Positions 18,310 through 26,974 of a DNA stretch of 64,000 bases are shown piece by piece. This stretch comes from Streptomyces sp. NBRC 110035. Its GTDB lineage: Bacteria > Actinomycetota > Actinomycetes > Streptomycetales > Streptomycetaceae. Each line of letters starts with the position of its first letter. Position 1 is the stretch's first letter. The stretch spans positions 1 through 64,000 of the forward strand of contig NZ_BBNN01000020.1 in assembly GCF_000829695.1 (NCBI RefSeq), written 5' to 3'. The position numbers and the translations under genes were made by a program. Below the pieces are notes generated by a model, which had not been told where the DNA came from, did not search any database, and saw only the letters and a list, made by a program, of their open reading frames with translations.

Positions 18310-19518
18310 ATGACCGAAAACCGGAACGAGAACACACCCCCTTCCTCGGAACCGTCCGAGCTGCTGCGCACCGCGCGCGAACTCGTACCGCTTCTCGCCC
18401 GCAATGCCGAGCAGGGGGAACGCGAACGCAGACTGACCGACGAATCCGTCAAGACTCTCACCGAGAGCGGCATGTTCCGGCTGGCCGTGCCGAAGCGGTA
18501 CGGCGGCCACGAGGCGTCCCTGCGTACGCTGGTCGACGTGTCCGCGACCCTCGCCGAGGGGGACGGCAGCGCCTCCTGGGTGGTCGCGGTCGGCAACTCG
18601 CTGACGTGGGTCACCAGCCTCTTCCCCGAGCAGGCCCAGGACGAGCTCTTCGGGGCCGGCCCCGACACCCGGCTGTCCGGCGTGCTGACCCCCAGCGCCA
18701 CCGCCGAGCGGGTCGACGGCGGCTACCGCGTCTCCGGCCGCTGGCACTACGCCTCCGGCTCCTGGCACGCCGACTGGTCCTTGATCGGCTTCCCGGTCCC
18801 GGACTCCTCCGGGCAGATCGTGGACCAGGGCATCGCCCTCATCCCCGCCGCCGACTACACGGTGGAGGACACCTGGTTCGTCGCCGGGATGCGCGCCACC
18901 GGCAGCAACTGCGTGGTGGCCCAGGACGTCTTCGTACCGGACCACCGGGTGGTGTCGGTGCCGAAGGCGATGGCCGGCGACTACCCGGTGCAGCGGTCCG
19001 GCGGGCCCCACCCCCGCTCCGCCTTCGTCCAGTTCCTCACCGCCGCGCCCCTGGTGGCCCCTCAGCTCGGCCTGGCCCGTGCGGCCCTGCGGTTCGTCGG
19101 GGAGAAATCGGCCGAGAAGGCCATCACCTTCACCTACTTCGAGAAGCAGCGCGACTCCACGGCCTTCCAACTGCGCGTCGCCGAGGCGGCGCAGAAGATC
19201 GACACCGCCCATCTCCACGTCCAGCGCGCCGCTGCCGACATCGACGCGGCGGCGCAGCGCGGCGAGGCCCTGGACACGCCCGGCCGCATCCGGGCGCGGG
19301 CCGACCTCAGCGGAGCGATCGGCCACGTCACCGAGGCGATCGACATCCTGCTGACCGCGCACGGCGCGGGCGCGTTCGCCGAGGCCAACCCGCTCCAGCG
19401 GATCTGGCGGGACTCGGCCGTGAGCGCCCGGCACGCCATCCTGCAGCCCTCGATGATCAAGGAGCTGTACGGCAAGGCCCTGCTGGGCGTGGAGGAGCAG
19501 ATCTCTCCGCTGGTCTGA
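18310..19518 (+). CDS. Flavin-dependent monooxygenase (acyl-CoA dehydrogenase fold, HpaB/HsaA-like)
   Basis: A 402-residue protein of the acyl-CoA dehydrogenase superfamily. Motifs GMFRLAVPKRYGG, DGSASWVVAV, YRVSGRWHYASGSWHADW and MRATGSNCVVAQDVFVP match the class D flavin monooxygenases, which use reduced flavin supplied by a reductase, rather than true acyl-CoA dehydrogenases. The flavin reductase next door supports this. Members hydroxylate phenols, amines (N-oxygenation, as in VlmH) or carrier-bound substrates. The ATG at 18310 follows ACGGAGGA. The substrate here is unknown. A desaturation role like the proline-oxidising PltE family cannot be fully excluded. Confidence 0.85.
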   Translation: MTENRNENTPPSSEPSELLRTARELVPLLARNAEQGERERRLTDESVKTLTESGMFRLAVPKRYGGHEASLRTLVDVSATLAEGDGSASWVVAVGNSLTWVTSLFPEQAQDELFGAGPDTRLSGVLTPSATAERVDGGYRVSGRWHYASGSWHADWSLIGFPVPDSSGQIVDQGIALIPAADYTVEDTWFVAGMRATGSNCVVAQDVFVPDHRVVSVPKAMAGDYPVQRSGGPHPRSAFVQFLTAAPLVAPQLGLARAALRFVGEKSAEKAITFTYFEKQRDSTAFQLRVAEAAQKIDTAHLHVQRAAADIDAAAQRGEALDTPGRIRARADLSGAIGHVTEAIDILLTAHGAGAFAEANPLQRIWRDSAVSARHAILQPSMIKELYGKALLGVEEQISPLV

Positions 19519-19562
19519 CGCGGACAGCCCGTCGAGCCGAACACCTCGTGAAGGAGCCGGAC

Positions 19563-19958
19563 ATGGCCGCACGCACGTACGGAACGAAAGAGGCGAACTG
19601 GCAGCAGTTCGCCGACACCCGCATCTACATCGGCGACCTCGCCGACGACGGCGTCCCGAAGTCGATGGGCGCGGGCTTCGCCTGCCTGCACCCCGGGGAC
19701 GTCATGGAATGGGTGCCCAGCTACGACGAGTTCATCGTCGTCCTGACCGGCCGGTTCGCCGTGGACTTCGAGGGCGGGTCCGTGAGCGCCGGCCCGCACG
19801 AGATGGTCTGGGTGGAGCAGGGCGAGCCCGTCGCCTTCCGGGCCGACGGCGAGGAGGTCCTGATCGCCTTCGGCACCAACCCGCCCTGGCAGACCACCCC
19901 GGAGACCCGGGCGAGCGCGGGCATGTTCCGGCCACTCTCCGCGTCGCCGGTCGACTGA
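19563..19958 (+). CDS. Small cupin-domain protein (EutQ/DUF861-like)
   Basis: A 131-residue single-cupin protein. SMGAGFACLHPGDVMEWVPS and YDEFIVVLTGRFAVDFEGG form the barrel strands, and VEQGEPVAFRADGEE is the second cupin motif. Metal-binding histidines of catalytic cupins are sparse: a single His in CLHPGD and one in SAGPHEM. The role may therefore be binding or isomerisation rather than oxygenation. It lies 44 bp after the monooxygenase in the same operon. I cannot name the substrate. Confidence 0.8.
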   Translation: MAARTYGTKEANWQQFADTRIYIGDLADDGVPKSMGAGFACLHPGDVMEWVPSYDEFIVVLTGRFAVDFEGGSVSAGPHEMVWVEQGEPVAFRADGEEVLIAFGTNPPWQTTPETRASAGMFRPLSASPVD

Positions 19959-19970
19959 GCGGGAACGCCC

Positions 19971-21317
19971 GTGTCCACGACCTCCCCGACGGTCCGGCGG
20001 GAACTGAGCCCGCTGGAGCGCTGGTACTGGATAGCCGACCAGATCTCACCGCTGAACGTCGTCGGACGGGTCCGCCTGCACGGGCCCGTCTCCCGCGCCG
20101 CACTGCGCACCGCCCTGGACGGACTCCAGGCGCGCCACCCGCTGCTGCGGGTGGCGATCGAAGCCGACCTGACGGGGCGGCACCCGCGCTTCGTCGGCGC
20201 GGACGACCGCCCCGTCCCGCTCGACCACCGCACCCTCGACTCGCCGGAGGACGTCGAGAGCGGCTGGCGGCGGGTCGTTGACGAGGAACTCGTCAACGGC
20301 CGCATCGACCCGCGGACCGGCCCGCTCGCCACGGCCGTCGTACTCAGCGGCAGTGGACCGGACGGCGAGGTGCACGACCTCATCCTCAGCCTGCTGCACG
20401 TCGTCGCGGACGGGACCACACTCATCACGCTGCTGCGGCAGTGGGCCCAACTGGCCGTCGGCGCCCCTGTGGAACCGCGTACGGTGCTGCCCCCGGCCGA
20501 GGACCTGTTCCCGGCCGAACACCGCGGCGCCGAGGGCCGGGTACGGGCGAAGGAGAAGGCGGACCGGGACGAGGGCGACCTGGAGCGCCTGCGTCCCCGC
20601 CGGGTGGACGCGGACCGGCCCGTGCCCTTCGAGGAGCGCCGCACCCGCTTCCTCCACCGGTCGCTCGACGGGCCCGCGCTGGAACGGCTCGCCGCATCCT
20701 GCCGAGCCCACGGGGCCACCGTCCACGGCGTGCTCGCCGCCGCGATGGTGCGGGCGCTCGCCGTGGACGCCGGGGCCGACGAGGGCGCCTGGTACTCGAT
20801 CGGCTCCCCGGTCGACTTCCGGGCCGGCCTCGAACCGGCGGTGGCCGGCGACGACGTGGGCAGCTACGTCGCGACGCTCCCCACCCTCGTCGAGCACCGG
20901 ACGGGCCTCCCGCTGTGGGAGACGGCCCGCCTGATCAGCGCCGACCTCAAGGCGCGCAAGGCGCGGGGCGAGCAGTTCTCCATGATCAACGGCATCGGGG
21001 CGGCCGGGCCGCAGAACCTGGCCGAGAGCCTGCCGTTCGTACGGCACCTGGACGAGAGGGGCCCGATCAACTTCTGCCTCTCCAACATCGGCCGGACCCC
21101 GTTCCCGGACACCGTGGGGCCGCTGCGGGCCTCCGGAGCCCAGTTCATCGCCTCGCTCTCGGTGGTGGGCGCGTTCGTCGCCACCGTCAACTCCACCCAC
21201 CACCAGCTCGCCTGGAACTTCACCTACGCCCAGGGCATCGTCCGGGACGACCGCGCGGAGCGGCTCGCCGACCACTGTGTGGAGCTCGTCCTCGCCCTCG
21301 TCCGCACGGCCGGCTGA
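19971..21317 (+). CDS. Free-standing condensation-fold acyltransferase
   Basis: A 448-residue protein of the C-domain/PapA-like superfamily. The N-terminus reads LSPLERWYWIADQISPLNVV. The catalytic motif is LLHVVADGTT, an HxxxDG form in which the first histidine of HHxxxDG is Leu and the second His and Asp are kept, as in many stand-alone acyltransferases. FLHRSLDGPALERLA and INFCLSNIGRTPF are C-terminal landmarks. Possible jobs are joining the carrier-bound chlorinated residue to an acceptor or acylating the peptide. The GTG start at 19971 follows GAGCGGGA. It is co-directional with the cupin and the amidase. Confidence 0.85.
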   Translation: MSTTSPTVRRELSPLERWYWIADQISPLNVVGRVRLHGPVSRAALRTALDGLQARHPLLRVAIEADLTGRHPRFVGADDRPVPLDHRTLDSPEDVESGWRRVVDEELVNGRIDPRTGPLATAVVLSGSGPDGEVHDLILSLLHVVADGTTLITLLRQWAQLAVGAPVEPRTVLPPAEDLFPAEHRGAEGRVRAKEKADRDEGDLERLRPRRVDADRPVPFEERRTRFLHRSLDGPALERLAASCRAHGATVHGVLAAAMVRALAVDAGADEGAWYSIGSPVDFRAGLEPAVAGDDVGSYVATLPTLVEHRTGLPLWETARLISADLKARKARGEQFSMINGIGAAGPQNLAESLPFVRHLDERGPINFCLSNIGRTPFPDTVGPLRASGAQFIASLSVVGAFVATVNSTHHQLAWNFTYAQGIVRDDRAERLADHCVELVLALVRTAG

Positions 21318-21349
21318 GACCGCCACGACCCGCTTGGGAGCACCTTCCG

Positions 21350-22777
21350 ATGGCATCACCGCCCCGCACGCCCGCCGGATCCCCGGCCCTCCTGCCCGCC
21401 GTCGAACTGCGCGAGCTGATCCGCGCCAAGGAACTGTCCGCCCTGGAGGCCACCGAAGCGGTCCTCAGCCGTCTCGACGAGGTGAACCCCCGGCTGAACG
21501 CCGTGATCGCCGTGCGGGCGGAGCGCGCTCTGGCCGAAGCCCGTGCCGCGGACTCCGTACCGCTGGAGGAGCGGGGCCCGCTGCACGGGATCCCGTTCAC
21601 CGTCAAGGACGCCAACGAGTCGGCCGAGCTGCCGACCGCCTACGGCTCGCGCCCCTTCACCGGCTACCGGCCCGGGTTCGACAGCGAGGTGGTCGCCCGG
21701 CTCCGGCGTGCCGGCGGCATCCTCGTCGGCAGCACCAACATGCCGGAGTTCGGGCTGCGGATCACGACGGACAACCGGGCCTTCCCGCCCACCCGCAACC
21801 CGTGGAACACCGAGTACAGCCCGGCGGGCTCCAGCGGGGGCGCGGCCGCCGCCGTGGCCGCCGGCCTCGGCCCGCTCGCGCTGGCCGCCGACGGCGCCGG
21901 ATCCGTCCGGGCTCCCGCGTCCGCCTGTGGCGTCGTGGGACTCAAACCCACCCGCGGCCGTGTTCCGTGGGCGCCCGCCTCCCAGGAGCAGTGGGCGGGC
22001 TACGTCAGCAACGGCCCGATCGCCCGCACGGTCGCCGACACGGCCCTGATGCTCGACGTGATGGCGGGCCCGTCCGTCGGGGAACCGTACGGGCTGCCCG
22101 CGCGCACCACCCCCTTCCTCGCCCCCGGGGCCCGGCCGCCGAGGCGGCTGCGCGTGGCCCACACCCTCACACCGCCGCACGGCACGGTCGCCCCGGAGGT
22201 GCGGGAGGTCTTCGAGCAGGCGGTGTCGGCCTTCGCCGAGCTGGACGTCGAGCTGGTCGAGGACGCTCCCGGGCTCGGCGGGCTCCTGGACCCGCTGCTC
22301 ACCGTCATCGCCGCGAACGTCGCCACCATGGTCCGGGGCGTGCCCCCGGGAGAGCTGGCCGAACTGGAGTCCGCCAGCCTCGACATCGCCCTGCGCGGCG
22401 AGCGGCTCGGCGCGGCCGACTACTGCGCCGCCCTGGCCGCCGCCCAGCGGCGGGCAGCCGAGGTGCTCGGCTTCTGGACCCGGTACGACGTCCTGCTCAC
22501 GCCCACGCTCACCGTGCTCCCGCCGCCGCTCGGGGCGGCCGTCGAGGGCACGGGGTTCGAGGAGCGGTGGCGGGAGTACGCCGACTGGCTGGCCTTCACC
22601 TACCCCTTCAACATCACCGGTCAGCCCGCGCTCTCGGCGCCCGCCGGGATGGCCGGCGACCTGCCGGTCGGCGTCCAGCTCGTCGGTGCGCCCGGGGCCG
22701 AGGACCAGCTGCTACACCTGGCCGCCGCCTTCGAGCGCGCCCGGCCGTGGGCGCACGCGCGGCCCCGGCTCGGGTGA
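21350..22777 (+). CDS. Amidase-signature hydrolase
   Basis: A 475-residue amidase-signature enzyme with the complete Ser-cisSer-Lys triad: Lys in GIPFTVKDAN, cis-Ser in the GSSGG segment and the nucleophile in the DGAGSVR segment, followed by GVVGLKPTRGR. The family hydrolyses or transfers amides. In this operon it could release, mature or deprotect the peptide, or recycle a carboxamide. The ATG at 21350 follows TTGGGAG. Its 3' end overlaps the convergent LuxR gene by 66 bp, an unusually tight arrangement. Confidence 0.92.
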   Translation: MASPPRTPAGSPALLPAVELRELIRAKELSALEATEAVLSRLDEVNPRLNAVIAVRAERALAEARAADSVPLEERGPLHGIPFTVKDANESAELPTAYGSRPFTGYRPGFDSEVVARLRRAGGILVGSTNMPEFGLRITTDNRAFPPTRNPWNTEYSPAGSSGGAAAAVAAGLGPLALAADGAGSVRAPASACGVVGLKPTRGRVPWAPASQEQWAGYVSNGPIARTVADTALMLDVMAGPSVGEPYGLPARTTPFLAPGARPPRRLRVAHTLTPPHGTVAPEVREVFEQAVSAFAELDVELVEDAPGLGGLLDPLLTVIAANVATMVRGVPPGELAELESASLDIALRGERLGAADYCAALAAAQRRAAEVLGFWTRYDVLLTPTLTVLPPPLGAAVEGTGFEERWREYADWLAFTYPFNITGQPALSAPAGMAGDLPVGVQLVGAPGAEDQLLHLAAAFERARPWAHARPRLG

Positions 22778-23983
22778 CTCCTGGGACGGGTCGTTCCAGC
22801 CGGTCTCCCGCAGCAGGGCGATGCGGGACTTGACGCCGGTCTTCTGGAACAGCTTCTTGAGGTGGTAGTTGACGGTGTGGGGCGAGATCCCCAGCCGCCG
22901 GGCCATCTGCTTGTTGGTCAGCCCCTCGGCGACGAGCTGCACGATCCGGTTCTCCTGGCCGTTGAGGTCCGGTGGCCCGGCCGGGGGCGCCGGCCGGGCC
23001 ACCGGACGAGGGGCCTCCCGCCCGTCCGCCGCCTGGCGGCGGAGCGCCTGCCGCAGGGGGACCGGCACCGAGTCGACGACGAGCCGCCACAGCAGCTCGT
23101 TCGGGAAGCGGACCCGGGTGCTGCCGACCGCCAGCATGCCGGTGCTGACCATCCGGTCCAGGACGAGCAGCAGGGCGGACGGCGGCACCTGGAGGATCGT
23201 GAGCAGATCGTCGACCGTGCTCTCCCGGCCGAGGACGGCCGCCACCCGCAGCAGGTGGCGGTACTGGTCCGGCAGGTCCAGCAGCATCGACTGCAGGAGC
23301 ACCCGCAGCCGGTGCGGGATGCGGTCCTCGACCAGCTGCGCCTCATGGGCCCCCACCCGCAGAAGCTGCTCCTCACGCAGCCCCTCCACCAGCTCCACCA
23401 GCAGCTTCGGGTGCCCGCCCGCGCCCCGCAGGAGGCGGACGAGCGGCGCGGCGGGCGGGGCCCCCAGCAGGTCCGCGGCGACCTGGAGGGCGGCCGGGGG
23501 GTGGAGCGTACCGAGGCGGATCCGCTCGGTGCGCCCGGTGGGGCAGACCACCAGCGGCTCGGCGCCCCCGGGGCCCGCGCCCGGGCGGCGTGCCACCAAC
23601 TGGACCAGCGCCCGGTCGCCGTACGGGGCGTACCGCCGGAGAAGCGGGACCTCGCCCGGCTCGTGCGCGAAGAGGTGCGGGTCGTCCAGGACGAGCAGCC
23701 GGGGGCGGTCGGCCGGGCCGAACCCGTCGCGGGAGCCCGTGACGTAGCCGAGCCGCCGCGCCAGGGACGCGCACTCGTCGAGGAACCGGGTCCGGCCGCA
23801 GCCGGGCGGCCCCTCGACCGTCACGAGGACGCAGCCGCCCTCGGCGCCGAACTCCAGGGCCCGCCGCGCGCGGGCCAGTTCCTCCTCACGTCCGCGCAAC
23901 GGCAGGTGCGGCGGGTCCGGGGCGAGCAGCGCGATCTGCTCGGCGGGCGGGGAGGCGAGCCGCCCCGCGGTGGCTCCGGTCAT
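22712..23983 (-). CDS. LuxR-family regulator with shortened ATPase region
   Basis: A 423-residue regulator. The C-terminus holds a LuxR HTH (NGQENRIVQLVAEGLTNKQM, RRLGISPHTVNYHLKKLFQK). The N-terminal ATPase-like part has GPPGCGRTRFLDEC at the Walker A position, with Arg in place of the usual Lys, and LLVLDDPHLF as Walker B. Typical LAL regulators are about 900 residues with a long TPR section, which is missing here. Nucleotide hydrolysis is doubtful. The ATG overlaps the antiporter stop (ATGA). It is probably a cluster-specific regulator. Confidence 0.88.
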   Translation of the reverse strand: MTGATAGRLASPPAEQIALLAPDPPHLPLRGREEELARARRALEFGAEGGCVLVTVEGPPGCGRTRFLDECASLARRLGYVTGSRDGFGPADRPRLLVLDDPHLFAHEPGEVPLLRRYAPYGDRALVQLVARRPGAGPGGAEPLVVCPTGRTERIRLGTLHPPAALQVAADLLGAPPAAPLVRLLRGAGGHPKLLVELVEGLREEQLLRVGAHEAQLVEDRIPHRLRVLLQSMLLDLPDQYRHLLRVAAVLGRESTVDDLLTILQVPPSALLLVLDRMVSTGMLAVGSTRVRFPNELLWRLVVDSVPVPLRQALRRQAADGREAPRPVARPAPPAGPPDLNGQENRIVQLVAEGLTNKQMARRLGISPHTVNYHLKKLFQKTGVKSRIALLRETGWNDPSQESPEPGPRVRPRPGALEGGGQV

Positions 23984-25335
23984 CGGGCAGCGTCCTTTCG
24001 GGCGTGCTTCGCGGGCCGCGGCGCGGGCGCCGGGGCCGGCTCGGCGGAGAGCGGGGGCGCGGGGGCCGGCTCGACGGGCAACGGGAAGCGGCTCAGCAGC
24101 GGGCCGGTCATCAGGGTGGTGAGCAGGGCCATGACGACCATCGCGGTGAACAACCGGCTGTCCAGCGCTCCCAGGCTCAACCCGACGTTGAGCACGACGA
24201 GTTCGGTGAGTCCGCGCGCGTTGAGCAGAATGCCCAGCACGGTGGACTCACGGCCTCCCGAGCCGGAGAGCCGGGCGGCACCCAGGGCGCCGAGGAACTT
24301 GCCGGCGCACGCCACCGCGACCGTCGCGAGGACCATGACGAGCCCCTGCGCGCCGAGGCCCGCGAGGTCCACGGAGAGCCCGGTGACGGTGAAGAACACC
24401 GGGAGGAGCAGCAGGCTCGTCTGATCGATGCGCTCCGGAACCTCCGGGGCGGTCGCGTCGATGTGGCGGCGGGGCGCGACGGCTCCGAACAGGAAGGCGC
24501 CGAACACCGCGTGCAGACCGATCTCGTCGGTGACCCACGCGCTGGCCAGGAGCCCGGAGCAGAGCACGACGTGCACGGTCGGAGCGTTGCCGGCCCAGGG
24601 CCGCGCCGGGGCCAGCACCCAGGCCAGGGCGGGCCGCACCACGAGGACCAGCACGAGGCCGAAGACCACGGCCCCGACGACGGTGCGGCCGAGCGACCAC
24701 AGTCCGCTGACGCTGACGACGGTGACGACGACGGCCAGCACGGTCCAGGCGATCACGTCCTGGATGGCGGCGCTCACCAGGGCCACCGCGCCCACCCGGT
24801 GCTTCTGCAGACCCCGTTCGATGATGATCCTGGCGAGCACGGGGAAGGCCGTGATGGACATCGCGGCGCCGAGGAACAGCGCCGGGCCGAGCATTCCGTC
24901 CGTCTTCAGCTGGGACTTGTCGAGCCACGGGTAGAGCAGGACGGCGAGCGCCGCGCCCATGACGAACGGCAGCGCCACCGAACTGAACGAGACCAGGGCG
25001 ATATGCCGCCCGACGCCCTTCACGTGCGACAGGCTCAGCTGGTAGCCGACCCCGAACATGAAGAGCACCAGGCCCAGTTGGGCGAGCACCTCCAGATACG
25101 GCCGGGCGGCCGGGGGAAACAGCAGACCGGGCAGGTCACCGGGCAGCAGACCGAGCAGGCTCGGCCCCAGAGCTATCCCGGCGACGATCTCACCCATCAC
25201 CGCGGGCTGCCGGACCCGTTGCGCCGCGGCGGAGAACAGGAAAGCGGCGAGCAGCACCAGGGCGACGCCCATCAGGACGATTCCGGTGACACCGGCGCTC
25301 TCCCCGGCGCTGAGGGCCGGACCGTGCGTCGACAT
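23980..25335 (-). CDS. Cation:proton antiporter, CPA2/KefB-like
   Basis: A 451-residue membrane protein with about 12 hydrophobic segments and a Pro/Ala-rich cytoplasmic tail. MGEIVAGIALGPSLLG, GLVLFMFGVGYQLS, SAAIQDVIAWTVLA and NARGLTELVVLNVG are family landmarks. Such antiporters are frequent in antibiotic clusters, where they may serve transport or ion homeostasis; a role in export here is inference. Three copies of a 12-bp repeat sit across the ribosome-binding site region. Confidence 0.9.
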   Translation of the reverse strand: MSTHGPALSAGESAGVTGIVLMGVALVLLAAFLFSAAAQRVRQPAVMGEIVAGIALGPSLLGLLPGDLPGLLFPPAARPYLEVLAQLGLVLFMFGVGYQLSLSHVKGVGRHIALVSFSSVALPFVMGAALAVLLYPWLDKSQLKTDGMLGPALFLGAAMSITAFPVLARIIIERGLQKHRVGAVALVSAAIQDVIAWTVLAVVVTVVSVSGLWSLGRTVVGAVVFGLVLVLVVRPALAWVLAPARPWAGNAPTVHVVLCSGLLASAWVTDEIGLHAVFGAFLFGAVAPRRHIDATAPEVPERIDQTSLLLLPVFFTVTGLSVDLAGLGAQGLVMVLATVAVACAGKFLGALGAARLSGSGGRESTVLGILLNARGLTELVVLNVGLSLGALDSRLFTAMVVMALLTTLMTGPLLSRFPLPVEPAPAPPLSAEPAPAPAPRPAKHARKDAAR

Positions 25336-25349
25336 GCTTGTGTCCTCTT

Positions 25350-25384
25350 CCTTCTCGAATTCCTTCTCGAATTCCTTCTCGAAC
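25350..25384 (-). repeat. Tandem 12-bp repeat spanning the antiporter ribosome-binding region
   Basis: CCTTCTCGAATT (plus strand) is repeated nearly three times, ending 15 bp before the antiporter start. On the coding strand this gives three AGAAGGA segments, each a potential Shine-Dalgarno sequence. Copy-number change would alter the leader, so it is a possible expression tuner. Confidence 0.7.
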
Positions 25385-25404
25385 AGAGGGGGAACGGATG
25401 ACGG

Positions 25405-26955
25405 TCAGAGGCCCCGCGCCAGCGTCCTGCGATCGACCTTTCCGCTGGAGGTGAGCGGCAGCGCGGGCAGTGAGCGGACCGAGGAGGGGACCATGTGGCC
25501 GGGCAGCCGTACGGACAGGATCCGCCGGACCCCGGAGGCCACCACCTCGGCGCCGCGTGCCGGGACGCAGAACGCCACCAGCTGCTTGTCGCCGCCGGGC
25601 CCCTCCCGTACGACGACCGCCGCGTCGGCGATCTCCGGCAGGGCCCGCAGGTGCGCCTCGACCTCCCCGGTCTCCACCCGGTGGCCCCGGATCTTCACCT
25701 GGTCGTCCAGCCGCCCGAGGAACTGCAGCGTGCCGTCGGGCCGGAGTTCGACCAGGTCGCCCGTGCGGTAGATCCTCCCGCCGCCTCCCAGCCCGGGTAC
25801 GGTCCGGAACCGGGCGGCGGTCGCCTCGGGCATCCCCAGGTAGCCCCGGGCGAGCACCGGGCCGCCGACGCACAGTTCCCCCGGGGTGCCGGGCCGCAGC
25901 GGGCGCAGCCGCTCGTCGACGACGTACGCCTCGGCGCCGGTGATGGGCCGGCCGATGCTGGGCTGGTCGGGCCACGCGTCGGGGTCGCCCCGGAGTTCGA
26001 GCGAGGTGACCACGTGCGTCTCGGAGGGGCCGTACTGGTTGACCAGCACAGCCCCGTCCAGACGCCGGAACAGGGCGCGTACCGCGGGGGTCACCTGGAG
26101 CTGTTCGCCGGCGGTCACGACCTCGCGGAGGGCCAGCGGCCAGACGCCGACCGAGCGGGCGTGTGCGGCGATCGCCTGGAGCGCGACGAACGGCAGGAAC
26201 ATGCGTCGCACCGAGGCGGTGTTCAGCAGGTCGATGAGGGCCTGCCAGCTCCGGCGGGTCGTGTCGTCGGCCACCACCAGGGTCCCGCCGGACGCCCAGG
26301 TGCTGAACATCTCCTGGAAGGACACGTCGAAGCTGAGCGCGGAGAACTGCAGGGTCCGGTCGCTGACCCCGCAGGCCGAGTGCGCGCACTGCCAGTCGAT
26401 CAGATTGGCCAGCGGACCGTGGGGCATGGCCACGCCCTTGGGCACCCCGCTGGACCCGGACGTGTAGATGACGTACGCGAGGGTGTCGGGGCCGATCCGC
26501 GGCGCCGGCGGCGGCGGTGGCGCGGCCTCGACGGAGGACAGGGCGTCGTCCAGGAGGAGGGCGCGCGTGCCGTCCGGCAGCGGTACGCGGTCCAGCAGCG
26601 CCTTCTCGGTCAGCAGGAGCCGCGTGCCGCTGTCGCCCACCATGGCGGCGAGACGTTCGTCGGGGTAGGCGGGATCGAGCGGCACGTAGGCGCAGCCGGC
26701 CTTGAGTACGCCGAGGACCGCGACGGCGACGGAGAGGCCCCGTGCGAAGAGGACCCCCACGGGCTCCCCGGCGACGCCCGCGAGCCGCAGCGCGTGGGCG
26801 AGCCGGTCGGCGTCACGCCCCAACTCCTCGTAGTCGAGCGATCGTTCGCCCCACAGCACGGCGAGCCGGTCGGGGTGGGACCTGCGCTGCGCCTCGAACA
26901 GCTCGTGGGCGAGGGGGAGGGGGGTGGTGCGGTCGGAACTCACTGCCTCGTTCAT
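25405..26955 (-). CDS. Free-standing NRPS adenylation protein, proline-like code
   Basis: A 516-residue stand-alone A domain: YVIYTSGSSGVPKGVAMPH (A3), NQYGPSETHVV (A5), YRTGDLVELRPDGTLQFLGR (A7-A8) and the A10 lysine in SSGKVDRR. Manual reading against GrsA gives the code DVQFVAQVVK, close to published proline codes (DVQ-x-IAHVVK) but with Val for Ile and Gln for His. The substrate is therefore proline-like at best. No carrier domain is fused; the free carrier protein in the same leftward operon is the obvious partner. It starts 19 bp after the thioesterase stop. With the halogenase it resembles the SyrB1/SyrB2 loading-chlorination pair. Confidence 0.92.
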   Translation of the reverse strand: MNEAVSSDRTTPLPLAHELFEAQRRSHPDRLAVLWGERSLDYEELGRDADRLAHALRLAGVAGEPVGVLFARGLSVAVAVLGVLKAGCAYVPLDPAYPDERLAAMVGDSGTRLLLTEKALLDRVPLPDGTRALLLDDALSSVEAAPPPPPAPRIGPDTLAYVIYTSGSSGVPKGVAMPHGPLANLIDWQCAHSACGVSDRTLQFSALSFDVSFQEMFSTWASGGTLVVADDTTRRSWQALIDLLNTASVRRMFLPFVALQAIAAHARSVGVWPLALREVVTAGEQLQVTPAVRALFRRLDGAVLVNQYGPSETHVVTSLELRGDPDAWPDQPSIGRPITGAEAYVVDERLRPLRPGTPGELCVGGPVLARGYLGMPEATAARFRTVPGLGGGGRIYRTGDLVELRPDGTLQFLGRLDDQVKIRGHRVETGEVEAHLRALPEIADAAVVVREGPGGDKQLVAFCVPARGAEVVASGVRRILSVRLPGHMVPSSVRSLPALPLTSSGKVDRRTLARGL

Positions 26956-26974
26956 CGGGGGCTCCCAGGTCGGA

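Noticed and set aside
18310..19518. Acyl-CoA dehydrogenase that oxidises carrier-bound proline to pyrrole, or forms a cyclopropane
   Set aside because: Motifs and the adjacent flavin reductase favour a class D monooxygenase. Kept only as an alternative.
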